A DNA stretch of 64,000 nt from Hyphomicrobiales bacterium (GTDB lineage: Bacteria; Pseudomonadota; Alphaproteobacteria; Rhizobiales; Rhizobiaceae): contig UEIF01000004.1 in assembly GCA_900468805.1 (NCBI GenBank), forward strand, positions 81,490 to 145,489, read 5' to 3'. The notes under the pieces are model-generated. The model was not told the DNA's origin, ran no database searches, and saw only the letters and a program-made list of their open reading frames with translations. Below are positions 1 through 8,164 of the stretch, piece after piece. Every line of letters begins with the position of its first letter. Position 1 is the stretch's first letter. The position numbers were made by a program, and so were the translations under genes.

Positions 1-979
1 CGATCTTCGCCTCAATGGTCAGATCACGCTGATCGGGTGCCAGCAACATCAGCACTTCACCGGGATTGATGACGCCGCCGACGGTATGAACCGTGAGCTG
101 ATAGATGCGGCCATTCATCGGCGCGCGCAGTTCCAGCCGGTTCAACTGATCGACGGCGGCGATGCGGCGCTCCTGCGTTTCTGAAATCTTGCCCTCGACA
201 TCCGTCAGGTCCTTGGAATTCTCCGTCCGGCGATCCTCGTCGAGCTGCAGGATCTGCAGATTGATCTCGGCGATCTTGCCTTCGGCCTGCGCCCGCGACG
301 ACAGGCGCTCGCCGCGATTGCCGTCGAGTTCGACACGCTGGCGCTTGAGGCCGTTGATCTTCTGCATGGTGACGATCTTCTGATCGTAGAGCTTGGCGGC
401 GGCATCATATTCCTGGTCGATGAGCCGGGTGGCCTCGTCGATCGACGCGAGCTGCACCGTATCACCCTTTATCTCCTCGGCGAGCTGCGCCTTGCGCTCT
501 TCCAGCTGCTTGCGCATGCCGACGAGCGACGACCGGCGGGCATTGAAGAGCTGGACTTCGCCGTCTACGAGGTTCCTGTTGGCCGCGATATCGATGTCCT
601 TTGCGACAATATCATCCGCGGAGAATTCCGTTGCGCCGACGCCTTCAGCCTGCAAGCGGGCGCGGCGGACATAGAGCTGGGCAAGATTGCTGTCGATGAT
701 AGCAAGATTGGCCTTCACCGAGGCGCTGTCGAGACGCAGGAGAACATCCCCAGCCTCGACATGAGCCCCTTCCTTAGCCATCAGCTCCGAGACGATGCCG
801 CCGGTCAGATGCTGAACCTTCTTCACGTTCTGGTCGATAATGACAGTGCCCTGCCCGACCACGGCATTCGAAAGCGCCGTCGATGCAGCCCAGCCGCCCA
901 TGCCACCGACAAGGGCGACGGACAAGGCCCACACGGACAGGATATGGCGGTTCAGTGAGTGTTGCGATTTCATCCTCAT
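1..979 (-). CDS. prsE: Type I secretion membrane-fusion protein, HlyD/PrsE family (C-terminus cut by window edge)
   Basis: Periplasmic adaptor of a type I secretion system, linking the inner-membrane ABC exporter to an outer-membrane TolC-type channel. The first 326 codons are in the window and contain no stop. There is a short cytoplasmic N-terminus, one membrane segment at about residues 13-35, a lipoyl-like segment (KKVQHLTGGIVSEL), a long Gln/Glu/Lys-rich coiled-coil stretch, and the returning beta-barrel half (GGVINPGEVLMLLAP). The ATG overlaps the prsD stop as ATGA, so the two genes are translationally coupled; an alternative ATG lies two codons further in. The outer-membrane partner is not seen here. 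The family call is firm; the rhizobial PrsE name rests on the neighbouring exporter and RTX substrate. Confidence 0.9.
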   Translation of the reverse strand, partial: MRMKSQHSLNRHILSVWALSVALVGGMGGWAASTALSNAVVGQGTVIIDQNVKKVQHLTGGIVSELMAKEGAHVEAGDVLLRLDSASVKANLAIIDSNLAQLYVRRARLQAEGVGATEFSADDIVAKDIDIAANRNLVDGEVQLFNARRSSLVGMRKQLEERKAQLAEEIKGDTVQLASIDEATRLIDQEYDAAAKLYDQKIVTMQKINGLKRQRVELDGNRGERLSSRAQAEGKIAEINLQILQLDEDRRTENSKDLTDVEGKISETQERRIAAVDQLNRLELRAPMNGRIYQLTVHTVGGVINPGEVLMLLAPDQRDLTIEAKI

Positions 980-2802
980 CGGCTTCGCTCCGGACTGTCT
1001 CCAACGACCTTCAGAGACGCCTGTCTTGGCTGCTCGGTCTGATTTTCGGTGCTGATCACCTTGGCGAGCACCAGATCCTTCGGCCCGAAGGCCAGCGCCT
1101 GGCCGTCGCGCATGGCCAGAACCAGATCGACGCTCGAGAGCGTGCTCGGCCGGTGGGCGACGACGATGACGATGCCGCCGCGCCGGCGAACGCCTGATAT
1201 CGCGCCGGCCAGTGCTATCTCGCCGTCAATGTCCAGATTGGAATTCGGTTCGTCGAGCACGACGAGGAAAGGATCGCGGTAGAGTGCACGGGCGAGCGCA
1301 ATGCGCTGACGCTGGCCAGCCGAGAGCATGGAGCCGCCCGGCCCTATTTCCGTTTCGTAGCCCTTCGACAGCCGCAGGATCAGTTCGTGAACGCCGGCGT
1401 TGCGCGCTGCTGCGATAATCTCCTGCGCCTGTGCATCCTTGCGAAAGCGCGCAATGTTCTGAGCGATGGTGCCGGCAAAGAGTTCCACATCCTGCGGCAG
1501 GTAGCCGACATGACGTCCGAGCGAGGCGTCATCCCACTGGTCGAGTGCTGCGCCATCGAGGCGCACCGACCCGCGATGCACGGGCCAGAGGCCCACGAGT
1601 GCGCGCACCAGCGAAGATTTGCCCGAAGCGCTCGGGCCAATGATGCCGAGTGCGCTCCCTGCCCGCAGCGTGAAACTGACACCCTGGACGACGAGTTCTT
1701 GCTTGCCGGGCGGGCCGCTCGAAACTGCCTCGACGGCAACCTCACTGGAAGGCGTCGGCAGGGCAAGCGGCGAAACCGTCTCGGGCAGCAGTGCCAGCAT
1801 CTGGCGCAGCCGGTCCCAGGACTGCTGGGCCGCAACAAAGCCCTTCCAGTTGGCAATCGCCTGCTCGACGGGTGCCAACGCCCGCGATGTCAGGATCGAA
1901 GCGGCGATGATGATGCCGCCCGAGGCCATGTTTTCGATGACGAGCACGGCGCCGGCGGCAAGCACCGCCGACTGCAGCGTCATGCGGAAGATCTTCGAGA
2001 CGATCGCGTAGCCGTTGACCGTATCGGAATTGCTGCATTGAACATCGCGGTAAGCATCATTGCGCGCCGACCAACTATCGGCGAGCTCGTCGGCCATGCC
2101 CATGGCCTGGACCACTTCTGCATTGCGCTGCGCAGCACTTGCGAGCGCATTCCTCTCGGTCGCGAGTTCATAGACTTTCTTGGCTGAAGCCTGCGAGCTG
2201 CGGTTCGTCAGATAGGTCAGTACCAACAGAACCAGCGCACCGCAGATGGCGATGATGCCGATAATCGGATGGAACAGGAAACAGATGCCGACATAGAGCG
2301 GCACCCAGGGCAAATCGAAAAAGGCTGCCGGGCCTGAACTGGACAGGAAGCTGCGAACCTGATCGAAGTCGCGCAGCGGGGAAAGGCCGTCACCGGCCAC
2401 CCTGCCCTTGAGCGGCGCTTTGAGCGTCGTCTTGAAAACACGGCGGCTCATCACCTCATCGAAGACACCCGATATCCGGACGAGAATGCGTCCGCGCACG
2501 AGATCGAAGGCACCGTGAAAGGCATACAGCAGCAGCGCCAGAAGGGCGAGCGCAATCAGCGACGGGATGCTGCGGCTCGGTATGACGCGGTCATAGACCT
2601 GCAGCATGAAGAAAGAGCTGGTGAGATAGAGCAGATTGACCAGTGCGCTTGCGACGCCGACGGCGATCAAGCCGCCGCGGCTGCGTCGCATCGCTTCTGC
2701 AGCGAGGTCCTTCCCGCCTTTCTGAGCTGGCGAGATGCTAAGTCCGTTCAATATCAGATCTCCGTGGAACGCTTGGACTGATTGTACAGGCAAATCAGCC
2801 AT
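976..2802 (-). CDS. prsD: Type I secretion ABC exporter, PrsD/PrtD family (permease fused to ATPase)
   Basis: Inner-membrane ATP-driven exporter that moves RTX proteins from cytoplasm to medium in one step, with PrsE and a TolC-like channel. 608 aa. An N-terminal ABC transmembrane domain (about residues 40-310) is followed by one nucleotide-binding domain: Walker A GPSASGKSS near 389-397, signature LSAGQRQR near 493, Walker B VVLDEPNSNLD near 514-524, and an H-loop His near 550. No C39 peptidase domain is present, as expected for the PrtD subfamily. I chose the ATG at 2802; the frame stays open to a TTG at 2832 that lacks a ribosome site. It is divergent from the RTX gene at 2960 and overlaps prsE by 4 bp. 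Confidence 0.93.
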   Translation of the reverse strand: MADLPVQSVQAFHGDLILNGLSISPAQKGGKDLAAEAMRRSRGGLIAVGVASALVNLLYLTSSFFMLQVYDRVIPSRSIPSLIALALLALLLYAFHGAFDLVRGRILVRISGVFDEVMSRRVFKTTLKAPLKGRVAGDGLSPLRDFDQVRSFLSSSGPAAFFDLPWVPLYVGICFLFHPIIGIIAICGALVLLVLTYLTNRSSQASAKKVYELATERNALASAAQRNAEVVQAMGMADELADSWSARNDAYRDVQCSNSDTVNGYAIVSKIFRMTLQSAVLAAGAVLVIENMASGGIIIAASILTSRALAPVEQAIANWKGFVAAQQSWDRLRQMLALLPETVSPLALPTPSSEVAVEAVSSGPPGKQELVVQGVSFTLRAGSALGIIGPSASGKSSLVRALVGLWPVHRGSVRLDGAALDQWDDASLGRHVGYLPQDVELFAGTIAQNIARFRKDAQAQEIIAAARNAGVHELILRLSKGYETEIGPGGSMLSAGQRQRIALARALYRDPFLVVLDEPNSNLDIDGEIALAGAISGVRRRGGIVIVVAHRPSTLSSVDLVLAMRDGQALAFGPKDLVLAKVISTENQTEQPRQASLKVVGDSPERSR

Positions 2803-2836
2803 GGCTTCACAAACATATTGTGAGCAATACAATATG

Positions 2837-2852
2837 GTTAATGAATGGTTAA
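2837..2852 (-). promoter_or_regulatory. Candidate CtrA-binding box (TTAA-N7-TTAAC)
   Basis: Read on the minus strand this is TTAACCATTCATTAAC, an exact TTAA-N7-TTAAC match to the full CtrA box of alphaproteobacteria. It lies 35 bp upstream of the prsD ATG and about 108 bp upstream of the divergent RTX gene, in an AT-rich region of about 157 bp. The match is seen; binding by CtrA is inferred. Such a motif can arise by chance in AT-rich DNA. Confidence 0.5.
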
Positions 2853-2959
2853 TACATCATAACTTTGGCGGATTCCACTGTATAAAGTCAAATTGCTTTT
2901 GAAGGGAATCACTATACCATCAAAGCAATAAATTCTACTTTCAGGCGAGGATTACAATA

Positions 2960-5308
2960 ATGGCCCAAGCTATTAGAATTAATGATGTTATCGACTCTTT
3001 CGGAATTGATACACACATCGATTATACGGATGGGAAATACTCTAATATCGCAGAAGTTGTTAAAGCCTTGGGGTACCTCGGCCTCGACACGGTTCGCGAT
3101 CATGCTCCCACCCCCGCCTCCGATCCCTATGGTCAAGGCCATCTCGGGGATGCGGCGGACGCCGGCGTGAAATTCGTTTTCGTCTCGGGGCGCGATGACA
3201 CTCCCGCCACCGTCGTCCAGCGGCTGCATGCCTTCGTGGAGGCGCATCCCGGTTCGATCGTCGGCATCGAAGGCCCGAACGAGGTCAATAACTGGCCGGT
3301 CTCCTATAAGGGATTGTCGGGAGAGGCAGCGGCGCTTGCCTATCAAAAGGACCTGTTCAACGCTGTGAACGCCGATCCGCTGTTGAAGGACATTCCGGTG
3401 CTCGGCTTTACCGGTTACACGGTGGCCTCATCCAACGATTACACGACGATCCACACCTATGCGAAGGAGGGCGACCAGCCCTTCTCCTGGCTCCAGCGCG
3501 AATCGGGCGACCAGATGCAAGCCGATTCCGGCAAACCGCTCACCGTCACCGAGATCGGCTATCACACGTCGCTTTCGGCCGATACCAATGGCGGATGGGA
3601 AGGCGTCGACGAGGCGACGCAGGCAAAGCTGCTTCTCAACACGCTGATGGACGGCGCCTTTCTCGGATCGAAGGGGACCTTCATCTACCAGCTTCTCGAC
3701 GCCTATTCAGATCCGCAGGGCTCCGACCAGGAAAAACATTTCGGGCTGTTTCGCCTGGATTACTCCCCCAAACCGGCCGCAATCGCGATCCACAATCTAA
3801 CGGAAATTCTTGATGATAACGGCGCAACCCAGGCAAGCTTCAATCCGGGGGCGCTCAATTATTCAATCAGCGGGCTGCCATCGACGGCGCGCAGCTACCT
3901 GACGGAAAAATCTGATGGCAGCTACCAGATCATCATCTGGAACGAGCCCGATATCTGGAACCAAACGACCGACACCGCAATCCAGGCGGCGACGAACAGC
4001 GTCAACGTCAACCTCGGCGGGGCTTTCGGGGCGGTACAGGTCTACGATCCGCTGACGGGCAACACACCGATCAAGAGCTTCAGCAACATATCCTCCCTGA
4101 ATGTGGATGTGGTCGACCATCCGATCATTATCAACATAGCAGCCGGATCCGGTGCGCCGCAGGAGCCCGGCCACATCTATGGCGGCACAGGAGACGACGT
4201 CTTCACTATCACCGCCCCGACCGATATTGCCGACGAAAGCCGCGGCGGCGGGACCGATACCGTCATGTCGTCGATCACCTTCAGCCTGGCGGACAAGGCG
4301 CATGCGATCGGGGCCATCGAGAACCTGACGCTGACCGGAAATTCCAGTATCAACGCCACGGGCAATGAGCTCGACAATATTCTCGTCGGCAATTCTGCAG
4401 CCAACGTGCTGGATGGCGGCGCAGGCGCGGACCGCATGCAAGGCGGGGCTGGCGACGACACCTATATCGTCGACAACGCCTATGATGTGGTGATCGAAGC
4501 TGGCGGGTCCGGCAAGGATATCATCAAATCCTACGTTTCCCTCAACCTCGCGAACAAGGACGATGTGACCGGAACCGTCGAGAACCTGACCTTGATCGGG
4601 TCGGCGAATGTCGATGCGACCGGCAACGCTTCGAACAATATCCTCACCGGCAATGCCGGGAACAACGACATCGACGGCGGCAAGGGTGACGACCGGATGC
4701 TCGGTGGTCTTGGCAACGACACCTACAAAGTGGATTCGACAGGCGACATCGTCGACGAAACAGGTGGCAACGGCACTGACACCGTCAACGCGTCCATATC
4801 CTTCAATCTGGCAAATACGCTCGGCACGGTCGAAAATCTGAAGCTCACGGGCTCGTCGGCAATCAATGCCACAGGCAATGCCGGAAACAACATTCTGACT
4901 GGAAATACCGGAGATAACGTGCTTTCAGGCGGCGCCGGAAGCGACCAACTCATCGGCGGCAACGGCAACGATATCCTGAATGGCGGAGCTGGAGCCGACC
5001 ACTTCGTTTTCAATGTCAAGCCCAACGCCTACGGTAACATTGACAGGATCGAGGACTTTTCGGAAAGCGCCGGCGACAAGATCGTGCTTGACCACAACAT
5101 CTTCACGGCGATCGATACGGCGAATTTTTCCGCCGGAAACTTCGTGCTCGGCACCAAGGCTTTGGACACGAATGATCGACTGATCTATGACCAAACGGCC
5201 GGAAAGCTTTTCTACGACGCGGACGGAAGCGGGCGCGGCGCTGCCGTGCAGGTCGCAACGCTCTCCAATCTGGCGACGCTTCATCACGACGATTTCCTGT
5301 TCCTCTAA
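2960..5308 (+). CDS. Secreted RTX calcium-binding protein with glycoside-hydrolase-like N-terminal domain
   Basis: 782 aa. Residues 1-390 look like a clan GH-A (beta/alpha)8 glycosidase: GPNE at 105-108 offers the Asn-Glu acid/base pair, and TVTEIGYH gives a candidate nucleophile at Glu198. From about residue 405 there are Gly/Asp-rich RTX nonapeptides (GGTGDD, GGAGADRMQGGAGDD, GGKGDDRMLGGLGND) set in three copies of a repeat of about 85 residues, then a serralysin-type C-terminal secretion domain ending in HHDDFLFL. There is no N-terminal signal peptide, consistent with type I export by the divergent prsDE genes. The start has a good ribosome site (AGGCGAGG, 2943-2950). The substrate is probably a polysaccharide; specificity cannot be read here. 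An iron-independent surface or matrix role is inference. Confidence 0.88.
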   Translation: MAQAIRINDVIDSFGIDTHIDYTDGKYSNIAEVVKALGYLGLDTVRDHAPTPASDPYGQGHLGDAADAGVKFVFVSGRDDTPATVVQRLHAFVEAHPGSIVGIEGPNEVNNWPVSYKGLSGEAAALAYQKDLFNAVNADPLLKDIPVLGFTGYTVASSNDYTTIHTYAKEGDQPFSWLQRESGDQMQADSGKPLTVTEIGYHTSLSADTNGGWEGVDEATQAKLLLNTLMDGAFLGSKGTFIYQLLDAYSDPQGSDQEKHFGLFRLDYSPKPAAIAIHNLTEILDDNGATQASFNPGALNYSISGLPSTARSYLTEKSDGSYQIIIWNEPDIWNQTTDTAIQAATNSVNVNLGGAFGAVQVYDPLTGNTPIKSFSNISSLNVDVVDHPIIINIAAGSGAPQEPGHIYGGTGDDVFTITAPTDIADESRGGGTDTVMSSITFSLADKAHAIGAIENLTLTGNSSINATGNELDNILVGNSAANVLDGGAGADRMQGGAGDDTYIVDNAYDVVIEAGGSGKDIIKSYVSLNLANKDDVTGTVENLTLIGSANVDATGNASNNILTGNAGNNDIDGGKGDDRMLGGLGNDTYKVDSTGDIVDETGGNGTDTVNASISFNLANTLGTVENLKLTGSSAINATGNAGNNILTGNTGDNVLSGGAGSDQLIGGNGNDILNGGAGADHFVFNVKPNAYGNIDRIEDFSESAGDKIVLDHNIFTAIDTANFSAGNFVLGTKALDTNDRLIYDQTAGKLFYDADGSGRGAAVQVATLSNLATLHHDDFLFL

Positions 5309-5339
5309 AGTCAAACTACCTCAAGCGGCGGACCTGCAT

Positions 5340-5366
5340 GGGGCTCCTTTCCGGAGCCCCTTTTTC
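5340..5366 (+). terminator. Rho-independent terminator of the RTX gene
   Basis: A perfect 8-bp stem (GGGGCTCC at 5340-5347, GGAGCCCC at 5353-5360) with a 5-nt loop is followed by five T. It begins 31 bp after the RTX stop codon. Confidence 0.9.
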
Positions 5367-5727
5367 TGCTTATCGCATGCGGGCATGGACACATTGTCGA
5401 TGCGCCCCACCGGCCAGGCCGAGAGACCACTGCCCTGGACTGTCTATCATCGCGGCCGCCTTCCTGACCAACGGCGTGCGCATTTCGTCAGGGCGTCAGC
5501 GGCTCCCGTTCATCAGGATACCTTCGTCCGGCTACAGCGAGCGAAGCTCTGTTCGCCGGCGACCAATGTCGTCCGGGCCGGTTCAATTTGCTCGTCGCCC
5601 TCCTGCTCTTAGCCAATATCGGGCTGCTTTATAGTGGCACGCCCGGCGATACGATCTTTGTTGCAGCGGGCGTTCTTACATCCGGTGTTTCTGCTGACGC
5701 GGATCTTCAAACGAGACAACCCCCGAC
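5367..5727 (+). other. Gene-free stretch with possible debris of an RND-type transporter gene
   Basis: No credible intact gene is seen here. One frame at 5588-5720 reads LLVALLLLANIGLLYSG, then GDTIFVAAGVLTSGVSA. This resembles the AcrB-type RND segment with pattern ALLA...[20 protein letters not shown], but it lacks the following NAILIVEFA and stops making sense at the hxlR promoter. No matching flanks are recognisable. It may be a decayed gene fragment or a coincidence. Confidence 0.25.
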
Positions 5728-5777
5728 AAGTTACTTGCATCATGCAAGTAACTTCTGTAGTGACTTGCATCATGCAA
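5728..5777. promoter_or_regulatory. Two palindromic operators at the start of the HxlR gene
   Basis: At 5728-5754 AAGTTACTTGCAT, a central C and the exact reverse complement form a perfect 27-bp palindrome. At 5765-5777 the inner 13 bp recur (TTGCAT-C-ATGCAA). The two centres are 30 bp apart, about three helical turns, and the second copy contains the proposed ATG of the regulator. This fits dimer sites for autoregulation by the HxlR protein. The palindromes are seen; the regulator assignment is inferred from position. Confidence 0.7.
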
Positions 5778-6278
5778 CGAACAAGCTTCGCCACCTTCAA
5801 ATGCCCGGCAGCTCGCGCGCTTGACAGTGTCGGCGACTGGTGGAGCGTGATGATCCTTCGCGACGCCTTTCATGGGCTGATGCGTTTTGACGAATTCCAG
5901 AAGAGCCTCGGCATTGCGCCGAACATCCTAACGCGACGGCTCGCGCATCTGATCGATGAAGGACTGTTCGAGAAGCGCCTCTATAGTGAGCGCCCTGCCC
6001 GCTATGAATATGTGCTGACCGACAAGGGACGCGATTTCTTTCCCGTTCTGATGGCCCTGTTTTCCTGGGGGCGCCGACATGCACCCGAAGACGATCTCGC
6101 CTTCCTGCTCGGCGATGCCGCCTCCGGCGAGGAACGCCGGCCCATCCTGGTGGATGCAAGGAGCGGCGAAGAACTGAAACCCGAAAACACCTGCCTGCTG
6201 CCGGGACCGGCTGCTGACGATGGCGACCACGAACGGATCGCCCGCATGCGCGCTTACTACCTCGGCCTCGACGCCTAG
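5772..6278 (+). CDS. HxlR-family winged-helix transcriptional regulator
   Basis: 168 aa from the ATG at 5772. Residues 5-100 carry the HxlR pattern: KCPAARALDSVGDWWSVMILRDAFHG, with the conserved Cys near position 11, then RFDEFQKSLGIAPNILTRRLAHL (recognition helix) and the wing RPARYEYVLTDKGRDF. The C-terminal 60 residues are an extension of unknown role. The frame is open upstream to 5634, and an ATG at 5742 would add ten residues; I prefer 5772 because family members begin just before the Cys. No ribosome site precedes either ATG, so a leaderless or weakly translated message is possible. No divergent target gene survives beside it. The TAG stop lies inside the downstream repeat. Confidence 0.85.
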   Translation: MQRTSFATFKCPAARALDSVGDWWSVMILRDAFHGLMRFDEFQKSLGIAPNILTRRLAHLIDEGLFEKRLYSERPARYEYVLTDKGRDFFPVLMALFSWGRRHAPEDDLAFLLGDAASGEERRPILVDARSGEELKPENTCLLPGPAADDGDHERIARMRAYYLGLDA

Positions 6279-6380
6279 AGCAGTTCCGTTTTTCTTCGAG
6301 CAACGGGAATGCCCTATCTCTTTGTTTTTACGCAATTCCGAACGCAAAACTGCTGCGCATTTTTGCTGGAATTGCTTTAG
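6275..6380. repeat. Rhizobial dispersed palindromic repeat
   Basis: This 106-bp element starts CTAGAGCAGTTCC and ends GGAATTGCTTTAG, imperfect inverted ends of one another. It contains the core CTATCTCTTTGTTTTTACG followed by CAATTCC, which I recognise from high-copy intergenic repeats of Rhizobium and relatives. Read backwards it encodes the familiar artefact AIPAKMRSSFAFGIA. It occupies nearly all the space between hxlR and fabF, supplies the hxlR stop codon, and may act as a transcript-end structure. I saw only this copy in the window. Confidence 0.75.
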
Positions 6381-6393
6381 AAAGGACAAATCC

Positions 6394-7659
6394 ATGGAAC
6401 GCATTGTTGTCACCGGTATGGGACTTGTTTCGCCGCTCGGCGTTGGCGTCGAGACGGCTTGGAATCGGCTCGTCGCTGGTGGTTCCGGCCTGCGCGTGCT
6501 GCCTGAAGAGGTGGTCGGCGATCTCGCTGCCAAGGTCGGCGGAGTCGTGCCCTCCATCGAGGAGGACACCGAAGCCGGTTTTGATCCCGACCGCGCCGTT
6601 CCGCCCAAGGACCAGAAGAAGATGGACCGCTTCATCCAGTTCGCGATGATGGCGACAGACGAAGCGGTGCGCCAGGCCGGCTGGATGCCCGAGGGCGTGG
6701 ATGAGCGCGAGCGGACGGCAACGATCATCGCCTCCGGCGTCGGCGGCTTTCCGGCCATCGCGGATGCCGTGCGCACAGCTGAAACGCGCGGTGTGCGGCG
6801 ACTCTCGCCCTTCACCGTGCCTTCCTTCCTCGTCAATCTCGCGGCCGGTCAGGTCAGCATCCGCTACGGCTTCAAAGGGCCGCTCGGCGCACCGGTGACG
6901 GCTTGCGCGGCAAGCGTTCAGGCCATCGGCGATGCAGCTCGCCTGATCCGATCCGGCGAAGCTGACGTCGCGATCTGCGGTGGCTCGGAAGCCTGCATCG
7001 ACAAGGTGAGCCTTGGCGGCTTTGCCGCGGCACGCGCACTCTCGAGCGGTTTCAACGACAGGCCTGAACTGGCCTCCCGTCCGTTCGATACGGCGCGGGA
7101 TGGTTTCGTGATGGGCGAAGGCGCCGGCATTCTGGTCATCGAAACTCTGGAGCATGCGCTGGCACGTGGCGCGACACCGCTTGCCGAGCTCGTCGGCTAC
7201 GGCACAGCTGCCGATGCCTATCATATGACAGCCGGACCGGAGGATGGCGATGGCGCCCGCCGGGCGATGGAGGCAGCATTGCGGCAAGCGAGAATTCCGG
7301 CTTCCGAGGTCAAACATCTCAACGCCCATGCGACCTCGACACCGGTCGGCGACAGGGGCGAGATTGCCGCGATCGGCACGATTTTCGGCCGCGATGGCGG
7401 CATTGCTGTCAGTGCCACCAAATCGGCGACCGGTCATCTTCTGGGTGCAGCCGGCGGTCTCGAGGCGATCTTCACCATCCTTGCGCTGCGCAACCAGATC
7501 GCCCCGCCGACGCGCAATCTGGATACGGCAGACCCGGCTGCCGAAGGCATCGATCTCGTCGGCAAGGTGGCCCGTAAGGTGGCGATGGAATATGCGATCA
7601 CCAACGGCTTCGGTTTCGGAGGCGTCAATGCCAGCGCCCTCTTCCGCCGCTGGTCCTGA
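6394..7659 (+). CDS. fabF: Beta-ketoacyl-ACP synthase II (FabF-type)
   Basis: Condensing enzyme that extends acyl-ACP with malonyl-ACP in fatty acid synthesis. 421 aa, usual KAS II length. It starts MERIVVTGMGLVSPLG. The catalytic triad is present: Cys171 in VTACAAS, His312 in LNAHATSTPVGD and His348 in TKSATGHLLGAAGG with Lys343. The ribosome site is AAAGGAC 7 nt before the ATG; the longer open frame from 6220 crosses the repeat and is rejected. No acyl carrier protein or other fab gene is adjacent, so this may be a second, stand-alone copy. Cytoplasmic. Confidence 0.9.
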   Translation: MERIVVTGMGLVSPLGVGVETAWNRLVAGGSGLRVLPEEVVGDLAAKVGGVVPSIEEDTEAGFDPDRAVPPKDQKKMDRFIQFAMMATDEAVRQAGWMPEGVDERERTATIIASGVGGFPAIADAVRTAETRGVRRLSPFTVPSFLVNLAAGQVSIRYGFKGPLGAPVTACAASVQAIGDAARLIRSGEADVAICGGSEACIDKVSLGGFAAARALSSGFNDRPELASRPFDTARDGFVMGEGAGILVIETLEHALARGATPLAELVGYGTAADAYHMTAGPEDGDGARRAMEAALRQARIPASEVKHLNAHATSTPVGDRGEIAAIGTIFGRDGGIAVSATKSATGHLLGAAGGLEAIFTILALRNQIAPPTRNLDTADPAAEGIDLVGKVARKVAMEYAITNGFGFGGVNASALFRRWS

Positions 7660-7735
7660 GCCCCTGGGTTTTATCGGCCTCTTTCCTTGCGCGCAAAATA
7701 GCCTACACTTCGGCTGACATAGCCGGAGATGTCCC

Positions 7736-8164
7736 ATGCGCGCTTTCCTTGCAGTGCTCGTTCTGTGTGCCGTATCCGCGATGTCAGGCATGGCTGCCCA
7801 TGCCGAAGATCCGGTGCAGACGACGCAGTCGATGATCGAGGAACAGATCAGGGCGTTCCTGAAGGATGATGCCGACACGGCCTATTCCTTCGCGGCACCT
7901 GGCATCAAGGCAATGTATCCGGACAAGAACGTCTTCTTCGCCATGGTGAAGAAGAGCTACGAACCGGTCTATCATCCCGGCAACTATGCCTTCGGCCGCA
8001 ACAGATCGATCGACGACGGCGCGATGGTCTATCAGGAAGTGTTGATCTCAGGCCGCGATGGCAAGGATTGGACGGCAATCTATCAGGTCGCCCGCCAGCC
8101 GGATGGAAGCTACAAGATCAACGGCGTGCAGATCGTGCCAAATGCCGACAGCAAGGGCATCTGA
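7736..8164 (+). CDS. DUF4864 domain protein with signal peptide
   Basis: 142 aa exported protein of unknown function. It has a Sec signal peptide (residues 1-23, cleavage near AAHA-ED) and a small DUF4864 fold with the recognisable stretches MIEEQIRAFLKDD, AYSFAAPGIK, MVKKSYEPVY and a C-terminal GSYKINGVQIVP. The ribosome site is CGGAGA. Its TGA at 8162-8164 directly abuts the tgt stop on the other strand, so the convergent genes are separated by zero bases and share the palindrome TGATCA. Confidence 0.8.
   Translation: MRAFLAVLVLCAVSAMSGMAAHAEDPVQTTQSMIEEQIRAFLKDDADTAYSFAAPGIKAMYPDKNVFFAMVKKSYEPVYHPGNYAFGRNRSIDDGAMVYQEVLISGRDGKDWTAIYQVARQPDGSYKINGVQIVPNADSKGI

Noticed and set aside
4180..5000. 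CRISPR-like repeat spacing
   Set aside because: The repeats are in-frame RTX nonapeptide and longer protein repeats with divergent DNA, not identical direct repeats with unique spacers.
6328..7878. 516-codon minus-strand open frame
   Set aside because: Antisense to fabF; its end AIPAKMRSSFAFGIA is the artefact reading of the rhizobial repeat.
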